A DNA stretch of 43,351 nt from Luteimonas rhizosphaericola (GTDB taxonomy: Bacteria > Pseudomonadota > Gammaproteobacteria > Xanthomonadales > Xanthomonadaceae), in the NCBI RefSeq assembly GCF_029888045.1, contig NZ_JARXRN010000016.1:343781-387131 (forward strand). The letters are read 5' to 3'. Shown piece by piece: positions 26,064 through 36,311 of the stretch. The notes beneath the pieces were generated by a model that was not told the DNA's origin, searched no databases, and saw nothing but the letters and a program-made list of their open reading frames with translations. A program made the position numbers and the translations under genes. The number at the start of each line of letters is the position of its first letter. Within the stretch, counting starts at the first letter, position 1.

Positions 26064-28187
26064 ATGCCCCGCCCCGCGATCGTTTCCAGCGCCCTGCCCT
26101 ACGGCAACGGGCACCTGCACATCGGCCACCTGGTCGGCTACATCCAAGCCGACATCTGGGTCCGGGCACGGCGCATGGCGGGCGGCACGGTGCATTTCGT
26201 GTGCGCCAACGACACCCACGGCACGCCGATCATGCTCGCCGCCGAGAAGGCCGGCGTGGCGCCGGAGGAGTTCATCAAGGTCACGCAGGCGAGCCAGCAG
26301 CGCGATTTCGCCGACTTCGCCGTCGACTTCGACTGGTACCACTCCACCCATTCGGCCGAGAACCGCGAGCTGACCGAGCGCTTCTACGCCGCGCTCGACG
26401 CAGGCGGCCACATCGCGCGCCGCTCGATCGAGCAGCTCTACGATCCGGTCAAGGCGATGTTCCTGCCCGACCGCTACGTCAAGGGCACCTGCCCGGTGTG
26501 CGGCACCGACGACCAGTACGGCGACAACTGCGAGAACTGCGGCGCGACCTATTCGCCGACCGAGCTGAAGAACCCGCGCTCGGTAGTGTCGGGGGCGACG
26601 CCCGAACTGCGCGCGTCGGAGCACTTCTTCTTCCAGGCCGGCGACTTCACCGGCGTGCTGCGCGACTGGCTGCAGGGCGATGTCGGCATCCCCGGCGTCA
26701 AGGCGAAGCTGCGCGAGTGGATCGACGCCGAGGGCGGCCTGCGCGACTGGGACATCTCGCGCGACGCGCCCTACTTCGGCTTCGAGATCCCCGGGCACCC
26801 CGGCAAGTATTTCTACGTCTGGCTCGATGCGCCGATCGGCTACCTGTCGAGCCTGCTCGCGCTCGCGCGCAGCGGCCAGGTGCCAGGCTTCGACGAACCC
26901 GCGTTCGAGGCGCTGCTGAAGCCGGGCGACCATGCCGAACTGCGTCACTTCATCGGCAAGGACATCGTCAACTTCCACGGCCTGTTCTGGCCGGCGGTGC
27001 TCGCCGGCAACGGCCTGCGCCTGCCCGAGCGCCTGCACGTCAACGGTTACCTGACCGTCGACGGGGCGAAGATGTCGAAGTCGCGCGGCACCTTCGTGAT
27101 GGCGCGCACCTACCTCGACAGCGGACTGGATCCCGAGGCGCTGCGCTACTACTTCGCCACCAAGTCCTCCGGCGGCGTGGACGATGTGGACCTGAACCTG
27201 GCCGACTTCGTGGCGCGGGTGAACAGCGACCTGGTCGGCAAGTTCGTCAACATCGCCAGCCGCTGCGCGAAGCTGCTGCAGACCCAGTTCGACAACGTCC
27301 TGCCCGGCGCCACGCCCGGCGGCGTGAGCGAGGGCTGGGAGCCCCAGGCGCACGCCGTTCGCGCAGGGGTCCGCAACGCGAGCCTGCTCGCGCCGCAGGA
27401 ATACGAGTCGGGCAACTTCGCCGCCGTCGCGCGCAACGCGATGGCCGCCGCGGACAGCGTCAACGAGTACATTGCACAGACGGCGCCCTGGGCGCTGGCC
27501 AAGGAGTCGTCCCGCCGCGCGGACCTGCATCTGGTCCTCGCCACCGCGCTGCAGGCCTTCGCCGACATCGCCGGCATGCTCAAGCCGATCCTGCCGGGCA
27601 TCGCCTCGCGCGTGGAGCGCTACCTCGCGGTCGACGGCCTGCGCCCCGGCGCGTTCATCGAACTCGCGGGCCGCACGCTGCAGTCCTACGAGCCCCTGTT
27701 CACCCGCATCGACCCCAAGCACATCCAGGCCATGACCGACGCCAGCAAGGACACCTTCTCCGCTTCCGCCGACACCGCCAGCGCCGCGCCGAGCGCGAAG
27801 CGGGACGCGGGCCCGCAGCCGGCCCCTGCGGACAACGCGCCGGCACCGGCACCTGCGTACATCGGCATCGACGATTTCGCGAAACTCGACCTGCGCATCG
27901 GCAAGGTGCTCGAGTGCGGGGTCGTGGACGGTTCCGACAAGCTGCTCCGCTTCCTGCTCGATGCCGGCGAACTCGGCCAGCGCCAGATCTTCTCGGGCAT
28001 CCGGGCCAGCTACGCCGACCCCGACGCCCTGGTGGGACGCAACGTGGTGTTCATCGCCAACCTCGCGCCGCGCAAGATGCGCTTCGGGGTGAGCGAAGGG
28101 ATGATCCTCTCGGCCGGCTTCGACGGCGGCGCGCTGGCGCTGCTCGATGCCGACGCGCGCGCGCAGCCCGGCATGCCGGTGCGCTGA
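26064..28187 (+). CDS. metG: Methionyl-tRNA synthetase
   Basis: MetG charges initiator and elongator methionine tRNAs. The 707-residue class I enzyme shows the HIGH motif in GHLHIGHL (about 17-23), a zinc knuckle [18 protein letters not shown] in the connective peptide, KMSKS at 336-340, and the anticodon-binding helical domain. An Ala/Pro-rich linker leads to the C-terminal EMAP/Arc1p-type tRNA-binding domain ([18 protein letters not shown] to SEGMILSAG) that dimerises the protein. The start is the ATG at 26064 ([16 protein letters not shown]), not the upstream in-frame ATG at 26019. rnfB follows after a 22-base gap. Confidence 0.97.
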   Translation: MPRPAIVSSALPYGNGHLHIGHLVGYIQADIWVRARRMAGGTVHFVCANDTHGTPIMLAAEKAGVAPEEFIKVTQASQQRDFADFAVDFDWYHSTHSAENRELTERFYAALDAGGHIARRSIEQLYDPVKAMFLPDRYVKGTCPVCGTDDQYGDNCENCGATYSPTELKNPRSVVSGATPELRASEHFFFQAGDFTGVLRDWLQGDVGIPGVKAKLREWIDAEGGLRDWDISRDAPYFGFEIPGHPGKYFYVWLDAPIGYLSSLLALARSGQVPGFDEPAFEALLKPGDHAELRHFIGKDIVNFHGLFWPAVLAGNGLRLPERLHVNGYLTVDGAKMSKSRGTFVMARTYLDSGLDPEALRYYFATKSSGGVDDVDLNLADFVARVNSDLVGKFVNIASRCAKLLQTQFDNVLPGATPGGVSEGWEPQAHAVRAGVRNASLLAPQEYESGNFAAVARNAMAAADSVNEYIAQTAPWALAKESSRRADLHLVLATALQAFADIAGMLKPILPGIASRVERYLAVDGLRPGAFIELAGRTLQSYEPLFTRIDPKHIQAMTDASKDTFSASADTASAAPSAKRDAGPQPAPADNAPAPAPAYIGIDDFAKLDLRIGKVLECGVVDGSDKLLRFLLDAGELGQRQIFSGIRASYADPDALVGRNVVFIANLAPRKMRFGVSEGMILSAGFDGGALALLDADARAQPGMPVR

Positions 28188-28209
28188 GCGCGCCGGGCGC
28201 GGACCCCGC

Positions 28210-28644
28210 ATGGCGGCCCTCGCCCGCATCGAACGCCTGGACCGGCTGCTGCCGCAGACCCAGTGCGGGCAATGCGGGTTCGACGGCTGCCGCCCGTATG
28301 CCGAGGCGATGGATCGCGGCGAGGTCGGCGTCGACCGCTGCCCGCCCGGCGGCGACTCCGGTGCGCGCGCGCTGGCGCACGTGCTCGGCGTGCCCGCCCT
28401 GCCCTACGACCGCAGCCGCGGCACGTGCGAGCCGCCGCAGGTGGCCTGGGTGGTGGAAGCCGACTGCATCGGCTGCACGAAGTGCATCCAGGCCTGTCCG
28501 GTGGACGCCATCGTCGGCGGCACGAAACTGATGCACACGGTGATTCCGCCACTGTGCACCGGCTGCGAACTGTGCGTGCCGGCCTGCCCGGTGGACTGCA
28601 TCGAACTGCATCCGCTGCCGTCTGGCGGCCTCGACGCCGGTTGA
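28210..28644 (+). CDS. rnfB: RnfB-like iron-sulfur protein, short soluble form
   Basis: A 144-residue ferredoxin-like protein. The N-terminal Fe-S domain has C19, C22, C27 and C44 (CGQCGFDGC then RCPPGG), as in RnfB. Two 4Fe-4S motifs follow, [15 protein letters not shown] and [16 protein letters not shown]. coli RnfB, part of the Rnf ion-pumping electron-transfer complex, starts with a membrane helix; that helix is missing here and no other rnf genes are in the window. It may therefore act as a stand-alone electron carrier. The metG-rnfB pairing recurs in xanthomonads as I recall it. The ATG at 28210 follows metG closely; an antisense-directed GumN gene converges. Confidence 0.9.
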   Translation: MAALARIERLDRLLPQTQCGQCGFDGCRPYAEAMDRGEVGVDRCPPGGDSGARALAHVLGVPALPYDRSRGTCEPPQVAWVVEADCIGCTKCIQACPVDAIVGGTKLMHTVIPPLCTGCELCVPACPVDCIELHPLPSGGLDAG

Positions 28645-28782
28645 GGCCGTGCACAGGCGCAGCGCGGACGCCGCGGGCGACGTGCGGACGACGCCGGTCA
28701 TCGACACGCCCCGGACACGCCGCATCCGACGGCTGTCCGTCTTCGACCGCTCAGCCGGGGCCTGGCCGCAGCGTTCGCCGCC

Positions 28783-29748
28783 TCACTGCGCCGGGCACGC
28801 CGAACAGATGCGCTCGACCTCGTAGCCCTTCGCGCGCAGCTTCTCGACCACGCCATCCTCGCCCAGCAGGTGCAGCGCGCCGACCACGACCAGGGTGTCG
28901 TCGGTGCCGGAGGCCGACAGCTTCGCCTCGAGCTTCGGCACCCAGGCGTCGTTGCGCTCGACGTTGATGCGGTGGTACAGCTTCGGGAACTGGGTGCGCA
29001 TCTCCGCGGCCATGCCGCTCCACAGCGCCTCGGCATCGCCGCTGCGCCAGGCCGCGTGCAGCTTGTCGATCTCGGCGCGGCCCTCGCCGGCGCTGGCCAG
29101 CGACTCCTGCAGGAACTGCAGCTGCTCGGCCCGGTCCATGCCGTCGAGGAAGGCGATCTGCTGCGCGCCGGTCTCCAGCCCGCCGGTCGGCTTGCCGGCC
29201 TGCGAGGCCTTCTGCGCCAGGTTGCTGTCGAGGCCGAGCGCGGGATCGAGGCCGGCCTTGCCCATCTCCACGATCGTCACCATCAGCCCCGCGAACCACG
29301 GCTCGAACAGCTGCAGCGCCTGCGGCGTCATCTGCATCTTCTGCAGTTCGGCCGCATTGGCCTCGATCCACGCGTCCAGCGCCTGCTTCGTCCCGGCCGG
29401 CAGTTCGCTGTCGAGCGCGGTGCCGTCGGTCCGCAGCGCGGCCTGGCCCATCTGCATGCCCAGCGCGGGGGAACCAAGCTCCTCGGGCGGGATCTCGAAT
29501 ACCACCTTCTCGGCATCGGCAAACGCGGCATCGACGTCGCGCGAGAGCGGGTAGTCGTCCGGCTTGAGCAGGTGGAACGAGCCCAGCAGGTACAGCGCGT
29601 TGTCGTCGTCGGAGACCTTCCACAGCAGCGGCACCGGCGCGGCGCTGCGCGCGGTGTCGGCGTGTAGCCCGCCGGCGAACGCGACGAGCGCGGTGGCCGC
29701 GAGCAGGGATCGGATCAGGCGTGGCGCGCGGCTGGGCTGGGATCGCAT
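28783..29748 (-). CDS. TraB/GumN family exported protein
   Basis: A 321-residue protein with a signal peptide (SLLAATALVAFAGGLHA, cut near residue 30) and a single TraB/GumN (Tiki-like) domain. The paired metal-site motifs of the fold are visible: LLGSFHLLKPDD near the N-terminus and VVGALHLLGEDGVV near the C-terminus, with FEIPPEEL and WFAGLM between. The wider clan contains metal-dependent peptidases (Tiki); the role of GumN in Xanthomonas is unsettled. It ends with two cysteines (RICSACPAQ) typical of this branch. The start ATG at 29746-29748 precedes the basic n-region. The gene is downstream of the DUF1684 gene, with a 100-base gap. Confidence 0.9.
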   Translation of the reverse strand: MRSQPSRAPRLIRSLLAATALVAFAGGLHADTARSAAPVPLLWKVSDDDNALYLLGSFHLLKPDDYPLSRDVDAAFADAEKVVFEIPPEELGSPALGMQMGQAALRTDGTALDSELPAGTKQALDAWIEANAAELQKMQMTPQALQLFEPWFAGLMVTIVEMGKAGLDPALGLDSNLAQKASQAGKPTGGLETGAQQIAFLDGMDRAEQLQFLQESLASAGEGRAEIDKLHAAWRSGDAEALWSGMAAEMRTQFPKLYHRINVERNDAWVPKLEAKLSASGTDDTLVVVGALHLLGEDGVVEKLRAKGYEVERICSACPAQ

Positions 29749-29848
29749 CGGACATCCATGGTGGTGATGTGGGGTACCCGGACGCGATCGGCGCACCGGG
29801 TGTGACGCCGCCTCGGGCGGCATGCTGGCCGTCCCGCGGGCGACCGCC

Positions 29849-30802
29849 CTAGGTGGTGGGCACGGGCCGCACGTATTTTTTCTCGCCGGCGGTGACCGCC
29901 AGGTCGAGGCGGTTTTCAGGCGGCGGGAGCGGGCAGGTGGCGTAGTCGGTGAACACGCACGGCGGGTTGTAGGCGCGGTTGAAGTCGACCTCCACCGTGC
30001 CGTCGGCCGCAGGCGCCGGCGTGTACAGGTAACGACCGGCCGCGTAGCTCTCGTGGCCGCTGGTGCGGTCCGCGAACACCAGGAACAGGCCGCCGTCCTC
30101 GCCCTCCAGCGCCTCGAGGCGATAGCTCGCGCCGCCGCGCTCGAACTCGACCACGCCGGGATTGGGCTGCGGCTGCTGCTGGCTGAGGATGTCCATGATC
30201 GGAATCGTCTTGCCGGCCGGGTGCGGCACGAAACGCGCCTGCACCCGCCACGCCGGATCGGCCGGCCAATAGTCGAGCGGCGCCAGTCCGGTGAGCGTTT
30301 CGGCTTCGGCATGGCGGACCCGCAACGCCTTGCGCCCGCCGCGATCGACCAGCACCAATTGCCCCTTGCCGTCGTCGAAGCCGACCACCGTCGGCGTGCC
30401 GGTCACGTCCGGCACCAGCTCGAAGCGTCCCTTCGCCGGCGCGCCGTCCACGGTGAGCGCCGCATCGGATTCGGGCGTGAGATACACCTTGCCGCCCTGG
30501 CGCTGCAGCAGGCCCATCCGCTCGGGCCCCTTGGCGAGGCGGATACCGCTGGTCGGGCCGCTGCCCACGTAGTGCGCCGGCAGTTCGATCCAGTGCAGGC
30601 CGATCAGGCTGGCCCAGCCGTCGGGCTGCAGCAGTCGCTCGCGGCGCTCCGCGCGCCAGGCCTCGTTGTCCGCCACGAACGCCGGATCGGCCGGGGCCGC
30701 CTCCACCGGGGTATCGGCCGTGCCGCGATCTTCCGGCTGGCCACCGCAGCCCACCAGCAGCACGCCGAGCACGAGGCCCGCCCATTTTCCATGCCTGCCC
30801 AT
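29849..30802 (-). CDS. DUF1684 domain lipoprotein
   Basis: A 317-residue predicted lipoprotein: the lipobox L-V-G-C puts the acyl-cysteine at residue 19. The DUF1684 domain follows: WRAERRERLLQPDGWASLIGLHWIEL near the start, VPDVTGTPTVV, IPIMDILSQQQPQPNPG and the C-terminal FNRAYNPPCVFTDYATCPLPPPENRLDLAVTAGEK, which is the most conserved part and holds three invariant-looking Pro/Cys residues. The function of the family is unknown. The ATG at 30802 is two bases after the mutL stop, so it is probably the last gene of the nnr-tsaE-amidase-mutL run. E. coli has miaA at this place. Confidence 0.9.
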   Translation of the reverse strand: MGRHGKWAGLVLGVLLVGCGGQPEDRGTADTPVEAAPADPAFVADNEAWRAERRERLLQPDGWASLIGLHWIELPAHYVGSGPTSGIRLAKGPERMGLLQRQGGKVYLTPESDAALTVDGAPAKGRFELVPDVTGTPTVVGFDDGKGQLVLVDRGGRKALRVRHAEAETLTGLAPLDYWPADPAWRVQARFVPHPAGKTIPIMDILSQQQPQPNPGVVEFERGGASYRLEALEGEDGGLFLVFADRTSGHESYAAGRYLYTPAPAADGTVEVDFNRAYNPPCVFTDYATCPLPPPENRLDLAVTAGEKKYVRPVPTT

Positions 30803-30804
30803 GC

Positions 30805-32634
<1,830 letters not shown>

Positions 32635-32640
32635 CCGCGC

Positions 32641-32646
32641 ATGATA
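32641..32646 (-). promoter_or_regulatory. -10-like element six bases before the mutL GTG
   Basis: TATCAT on the minus strand is separated from the GTG at 32634 by GCGCGG. A start point seven bases after the hexamer would fall on the initiator codon, giving a leaderless transcript. Confidence 0.4.
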
Positions 32647-32682
32647 CCGGCGCGCGGCGGCGCGGTCCTCGCCGCGCGGCTG

Positions 32683-34230
32683 TCAGCGGCTGCCGGCGGC
32701 GCTGGCGACGCGCTCGTCCGCCGCACGCGCGGCGTACAGCGTGCCCGGCGGCGGCTGGCTGGAGAAGTAGGTGTGCACGCCGTCGAGGATCGCGCGCGCC
32801 ACCGTGCCCTGGAACTTCGGGTCGATCAGCCGCTTCTCCTCCTCCGGGTTGGAGAGGAAGGCGGTCTCGACCAGCATCGCCGGCATGTCGGAGGTGCGCA
32901 GCACGGCGAAGTTGGCGCGCTCGATGTGCGGCTTGTGGTTGTTGCCGATGCGCTTGAGGCCGGACAGGATGTGGTTGCCGGCGTCCTCGGAGGCCTTCAT
33001 CTGCCCGCTCTGGGTGAGGTCGAGCAGCACGTTGGTCAGCACGCTGTCGTTGGACGGCGCGCGCACGCCGCCGATCAGGTCGGCTGCGTTCTCCTTCTCC
33101 GCCAGCCAGCGGGCGCGCTGCGACGAGGCGCCGCGCAGGGAAAGCACGTACACCGAGGAGCCCTTGGCGTTGCGGTTCTCGGCCGCGTCGGCGTGGATCG
33201 AGATGAACATGTCCGCCTTGGCCTGGCGCGCGATCCGGGCGCGGTTGTTCAAGGGGATGAACACGTCGCGGTCGCGCACCAGGTGCGCGCGCAGGCCGGG
33301 CGTGGCATTGACCTGCCGTGCCAGTTCGCGCGCGATCGCCAGCGTGATGTCCTTCTCGCGCTTGCCGCTGGGGCCGATGGCGCCGGGGTCCTGGCCGCCA
33401 TGGCCGGCATCGATCGCGATCACCAGCGGCCGGGTGCCGCCAGTGACGGCACGGACGGGCGGTGGCGCTTCGACCGGCGCGGGCGCCACCACCGGCGGCG
33501 TCGCAGGCACCACTGCGGCGGCGACAGTGGCCGGCGCGGGTGTGGAGCTCGGCACCGCGCGGGGCAACGACGGATCGGAAGTCGGCTGCGGTTGCGGCGG
33601 CGATGCCGGATACGTGGCGGGCGCGGCGCCGGCCTGGCCGGCGGCGCGCAGTTCGGCGACCAGGCGCGAGGTCGCGGCGGCCGAGGCGGCGGCGGGGTCG
33701 GGCTGCGGCGTCACGCCCGGGGTCGCGGTGGCTGCAGGGGACGTGCCGGCTGCCACGGCAGCGGTGTCGGCGGAGACCGGAGCGGCCGGCTGCCCCGCGG
33801 CAATCGCGGCAATCGGATCGGCCTGCCCGTCGCCCGGCCACTCGATGACCAGGCGCGTGCCGCCGGAGCCTGCTTCGATACGGGGCTTGAGTGCCACCAC
33901 CGGGGTGGCCAGGTCGAACACGATGCGGCTCGTGCCCGGCTCGGGCTGACCGCTGCGGACGGCCTTCACCACGCCCACCGCGGCCGGCAGCGCCAGGCCG
34001 CCGCCAAGGCGGCTGCCGGGCAGGTCCACGACCAGCCGGTGCGGATCCTTGAGGTGGATCAGCCGGTACTCGGCGTCCTGATCCAGCCGCAGTTCGGCCC
34101 GGGTCCCGGTGGGGCCGCTGTCCAGCTGGACCGCCTTCAGCTCCGCGGCATGCGCGAGATTCCAGACCAGCGCCGCCAGCAAGGCGAGGCCGAGCAGGAT
34201 CTGTTGGACGTGGAGACCCCGGGTGCGCAT
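32683..34230 (-). CDS. amiB: N-acetylmuramoyl-L-alanine amidase with AMIN and Amidase_3 domains
   Basis: A periplasmic zinc amidase that splits septal peptidoglycan. The 515-residue protein has an N-terminal signal sequence (about 1-28) and an AMIN domain (about 30-130; RLIHLKDPHRLVVDLPGSRL), the septum-targeting module. A very Pro/Ala-rich linker of roughly 125 residues leads to the Amidase_3 domain with zinc ligands H277 (IDAGHGGQDPG), E292 (KREKD), H346 (SIHADA) and the catalytic Glu in MLVETAFLSN. AMIN domains occur in AmiB and AmiC; the amiB symbol is chosen from the E. coli-like tsaE-amiB-mutL order. mutL starts 48 bases after the stop. Confidence 0.93.
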   Translation of the reverse strand: MRTRGLHVQQILLGLALLAALVWNLAHAAELKAVQLDSGPTGTRAELRLDQDAEYRLIHLKDPHRLVVDLPGSRLGGGLALPAAVGVVKAVRSGQPEPGTSRIVFDLATPVVALKPRIEAGSGGTRLVIEWPGDGQADPIAAIAAGQPAAPVSADTAAVAAGTSPAATATPGVTPQPDPAAASAAATSRLVAELRAAGQAGAAPATYPASPPQPQPTSDPSLPRAVPSSTPAPATVAAAVVPATPPVVAPAPVEAPPPVRAVTGGTRPLVIAIDAGHGGQDPGAIGPSGKREKDITLAIARELARQVNATPGLRAHLVRDRDVFIPLNNRARIARQAKADMFISIHADAAENRNAKGSSVYVLSLRGASSQRARWLAEKENAADLIGGVRAPSNDSVLTNVLLDLTQSGQMKASEDAGNHILSGLKRIGNNHKPHIERANFAVLRTSDMPAMLVETAFLSNPEEEKRLIDPKFQGTVARAILDGVHTYFSSQPPPGTLYAARAADERVASAAGSR

Positions 34231-34305
34231 GCGGCGTAGTGAATCATCGATGACTCACCTTTGCAACGCACTTTTCCTTTCAAATCGGCGACCTGCCGCC
34301 CGTTC

Positions 34306-34794
34306 CTATGGGTTCGGTTCAGGAATCGGCTGCAACTCGGCATCATCGCCAAGGCGCGCAAGCCAGGCGGTTCCGGCGGCACTAGCCGGGATCAGTGTCG
34401 CCCGGCGCCCCGCCCCCGCCATCCCAAGCCGGACGTGCAGGTCGGCCGGCGGCAGCGCGCCCGCCCCGCGTTCGGGCCACTCGATCAGCCACAGTACGGC
34501 CTCCGGCTCATCCAGGCCGAGGAATTCGAGTTCGCCGGCATCGCCGATCCGGTAGAGGTCCAGGTGCAGGGCCTCGCCGCCCGTGGCCAGCGGGTAGCGT
34601 TCGACCAGGGTATAGGTCGGGCTGCGGACGGTGCCGGTGACCCCCAGCGCCCGCAGCCAGGCCCGCGCCAGCGTCGACTTGCCGGCGCCGAGGTCCCCGT
34701 GCAGGTGGACGACGGCCTGCGGCGGGGCGTGGCTGGCCAAGACACCAGCCAGGCTGCTGGTCGCGGCTTCGTCGGGAAGCGACACGTCGATCAT
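34306..34794 (-). CDS. tsaE: tRNA threonylcarbamoyladenosine biosynthesis ATPase TsaE
   Basis: TsaE supports TsaB-TsaD in making t6A37 of ANN-decoding tRNAs. The 162-residue protein has the Walker A GDLGAGKST (33-41), the SPTYTLVE switch, and LDLYRIGDAGELEFLG, with the VLWLIEWPERG segment after it, all diagnostic of the family. The ATG at 34792-34794 overlaps the nnr stop by four bases, the usual coupling in gammaproteobacteria. The amidase start lies 75 bases downstream. No sign of damage; length is normal. Confidence 0.96.
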   Translation of the reverse strand: MIDVSLPDEAATSSLAGVLASHAPPQAVVHLHGDLGAGKSTLARAWLRALGVTGTVRSPTYTLVERYPLATGGEALHLDLYRIGDAGELEFLGLDEPEAVLWLIEWPERGAGALPPADLHVRLGMAGAGRRATLIPASAAGTAWLARLGDDAELQPIPEPNP

Positions 34795-36287
34795 GCGTGC
34801 GGCCCGCCGTTGACCCAGGTGCGCAGCGGGGCCAGGAGGTCCGTCGGCAGCAGGCCACGCTCGCCGTCCTGCGCCGCGGTGTCGCCGGCGACCGCGTGCA
34901 ACAGGGCGCCGTGGCAGGCGGCGTCGAACGCCTCCAGCCCGAGCGCGCGGAGCGCGGCGATGCAGCCGGTCAGGAGATCGCCCATGCCGCCCACGGCCAT
35001 GCCCGGATTGCCGGCCGCGATCACCCGCGGCACCTGCTCCGGCGCGGCCACCAGGGTGCCGGCACCCTTGAGCACGACCACGCAGCCGAACATCTCCGCC
35101 AGCAGCCGCGCCGCGGCGAAGCGGTTGGCCTGCACCTCGGCCGTGGTGAAGCCCAGCAGCCGCGCCGCCTCACCAGGGTGCGGAGTGAGGATCGTGCCGG
35201 CCGGCAGCACGCGCGTATGGCGGGCGAGCACGTTCAGCGCGTCCGCGTCGAGCACCAGCGGCTTGCCCGCCGCGAGCGCTTCGGCATGCAGCCGCGCGCC
35301 CCAGTCTTCCTGCCCGAGACCCGGCCCGAGCGCGACCACGTCGGCGCGGTCCATCAGCGCAGCCAGCGCGGTCGCCTCGTCGACGCCATGGACCATCGCC
35401 TCCGGCCGCCGCGCCAGCAGGGCCGGGACATGCGCCGGCCGGGTCGCCACGCTGACCAGGCCGGCGCCGCAGCGCAGCGCCGCGTCGGCCGCCAGCATGA
35501 CCGCCCCGCCCTTGCCGGTGTCGCCGCCGATGCACAGCACGTGGCCGCTGTCGCCCTTGTGCGCGTCGCGTGCGCGCGGCGCGATCCAGTCGCGCAGGTC
35601 GTCGCGATCGAGCCGGATCGCCGCCGCGGGCGCCCGCGCGAGCGCCTCGTCGGCGTCGAGCGTGGCCAGCGCCAGCGAGCCGGTGCAGCGCGCCGCCGCG
35701 CCGGTGTACAGGCCCGCGTGCGGGGCGAGCAGCTGCAGGGTGTGGCTGGCGTGCACCACGCGCCCGGGCGCGCTGCCGCGATCGGCGTCGAGTCCGCTGG
35801 GCACGTCGAGCGCGAACACCGGCAGGCCCGAGGCGTTGATCGCATCGATGACGCGCGCGGCCTCGGCATCGGGCTCGCGCGACAGTCCGATGCCGAACAG
35901 GGCATCGACCACCAGCTGCGCACGTCCGAAGCCGTCGTCGAAGGCCTTGATGCGGCCGCCTGATTCCCGGTACGCCCCGCAGGCCTGCCGCGCGAGTGCA
36001 GTGCGCGGCGCATGGGCCTCGAGCCGCAGCACGCGCGCATCGCGTCCGGACTCGTGCGCGTGCCGGCACAGCTCGTAGCCGTCGCCGCCGTTGTTGCCCG
36101 GCCCGCACACCACCACGATGCGCTGCACGTCCGGCCAGCGCGACAGCAGTTCGCGCCACGCGGCCTGGCCGGCGCGCGCCATCAGCGCGAAGCCGTCGCC
36201 CAGGCGCGCCGCCATGTCGGTTTCGATCACGCGCAGCGCCGCGGCGTCGTACAGCGGCGTGCCGCGGGGGCGTGGGACGGCATCCAT
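34791..36287 (-). CDS. nnr: Bifunctional NAD(P)H-hydrate epimerase / ADP-dependent NAD(P)H-hydrate dehydratase
   Basis: A metabolite-repair enzyme that restores NAD(P)H from its hydrates. The 498-residue protein joins a YjeF-N epimerase domain (about 1-215; VVCGPGNNGGDGYELCRHA, DALFGIGLSR, ALDVPSGLDAD) to a ribokinase-like dehydratase domain. The latter has HKGDSGHVLCIGGDTGKGGAVMLAADAALRCGAG, LTPHPGEAARLLG, VVLKGAGTLV and GNPGMAVGGMGDLLTG with the catalytic Asp. The reading frame is open further upstream, but the family start (RGTPLYDAAALRVIE) points to the ATG at 36285-36287. A TAGAAT seven bases before it suggests leaderless transcription. It diverges from queG over 24 bases. Confidence 0.96.
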   Translation of the reverse strand: MDAVPRPRGTPLYDAAALRVIETDMAARLGDGFALMARAGQAAWRELLSRWPDVQRIVVVCGPGNNGGDGYELCRHAHESGRDARVLRLEAHAPRTALARQACGAYRESGGRIKAFDDGFGRAQLVVDALFGIGLSREPDAEAARVIDAINASGLPVFALDVPSGLDADRGSAPGRVVHASHTLQLLAPHAGLYTGAAARCTGSLALATLDADEALARAPAAAIRLDRDDLRDWIAPRARDAHKGDSGHVLCIGGDTGKGGAVMLAADAALRCGAGLVSVATRPAHVPALLARRPEAMVHGVDEATALAALMDRADVVALGPGLGQEDWGARLHAEALAAGKPLVLDADALNVLARHTRVLPAGTILTPHPGEAARLLGFTTAEVQANRFAAARLLAEMFGCVVVLKGAGTLVAAPEQVPRVIAAGNPGMAVGGMGDLLTGCIAALRALGLEAFDAACHGALLHAVAGDTAAQDGERGLLPTDLLAPLRTWVNGGPHA

Positions 36288-36294
36288 CGGCCGG

Positions 36295-36304
36295 ATTCTA
36301 TACT
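36295..36304. promoter_or_regulatory. Overlapping divergent -10 elements of nnr and queG
   Basis: The ten bases attctatact read TAGAAT on the minus strand (36300-36295) and TATACT on the plus strand (36299-36304), sharing two bases. Each hexamer is seven bases from an initiator: the nnr ATG at 36287 and the queG GTG at 36312. Both transcripts would start at or next to their first codon, so both look leaderless. Confidence 0.5.
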
Positions 36305-36311
36305 TGCGGCG

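Noticed and set aside
25302..28229. A 975-codon open frame antisense to metG
   Set aside because: It lies wholly opposite a clear methionyl-tRNA synthetase gene and has a composition typical of antisense shadows (Arg, Ala, Gly, Val, His), without any domain.
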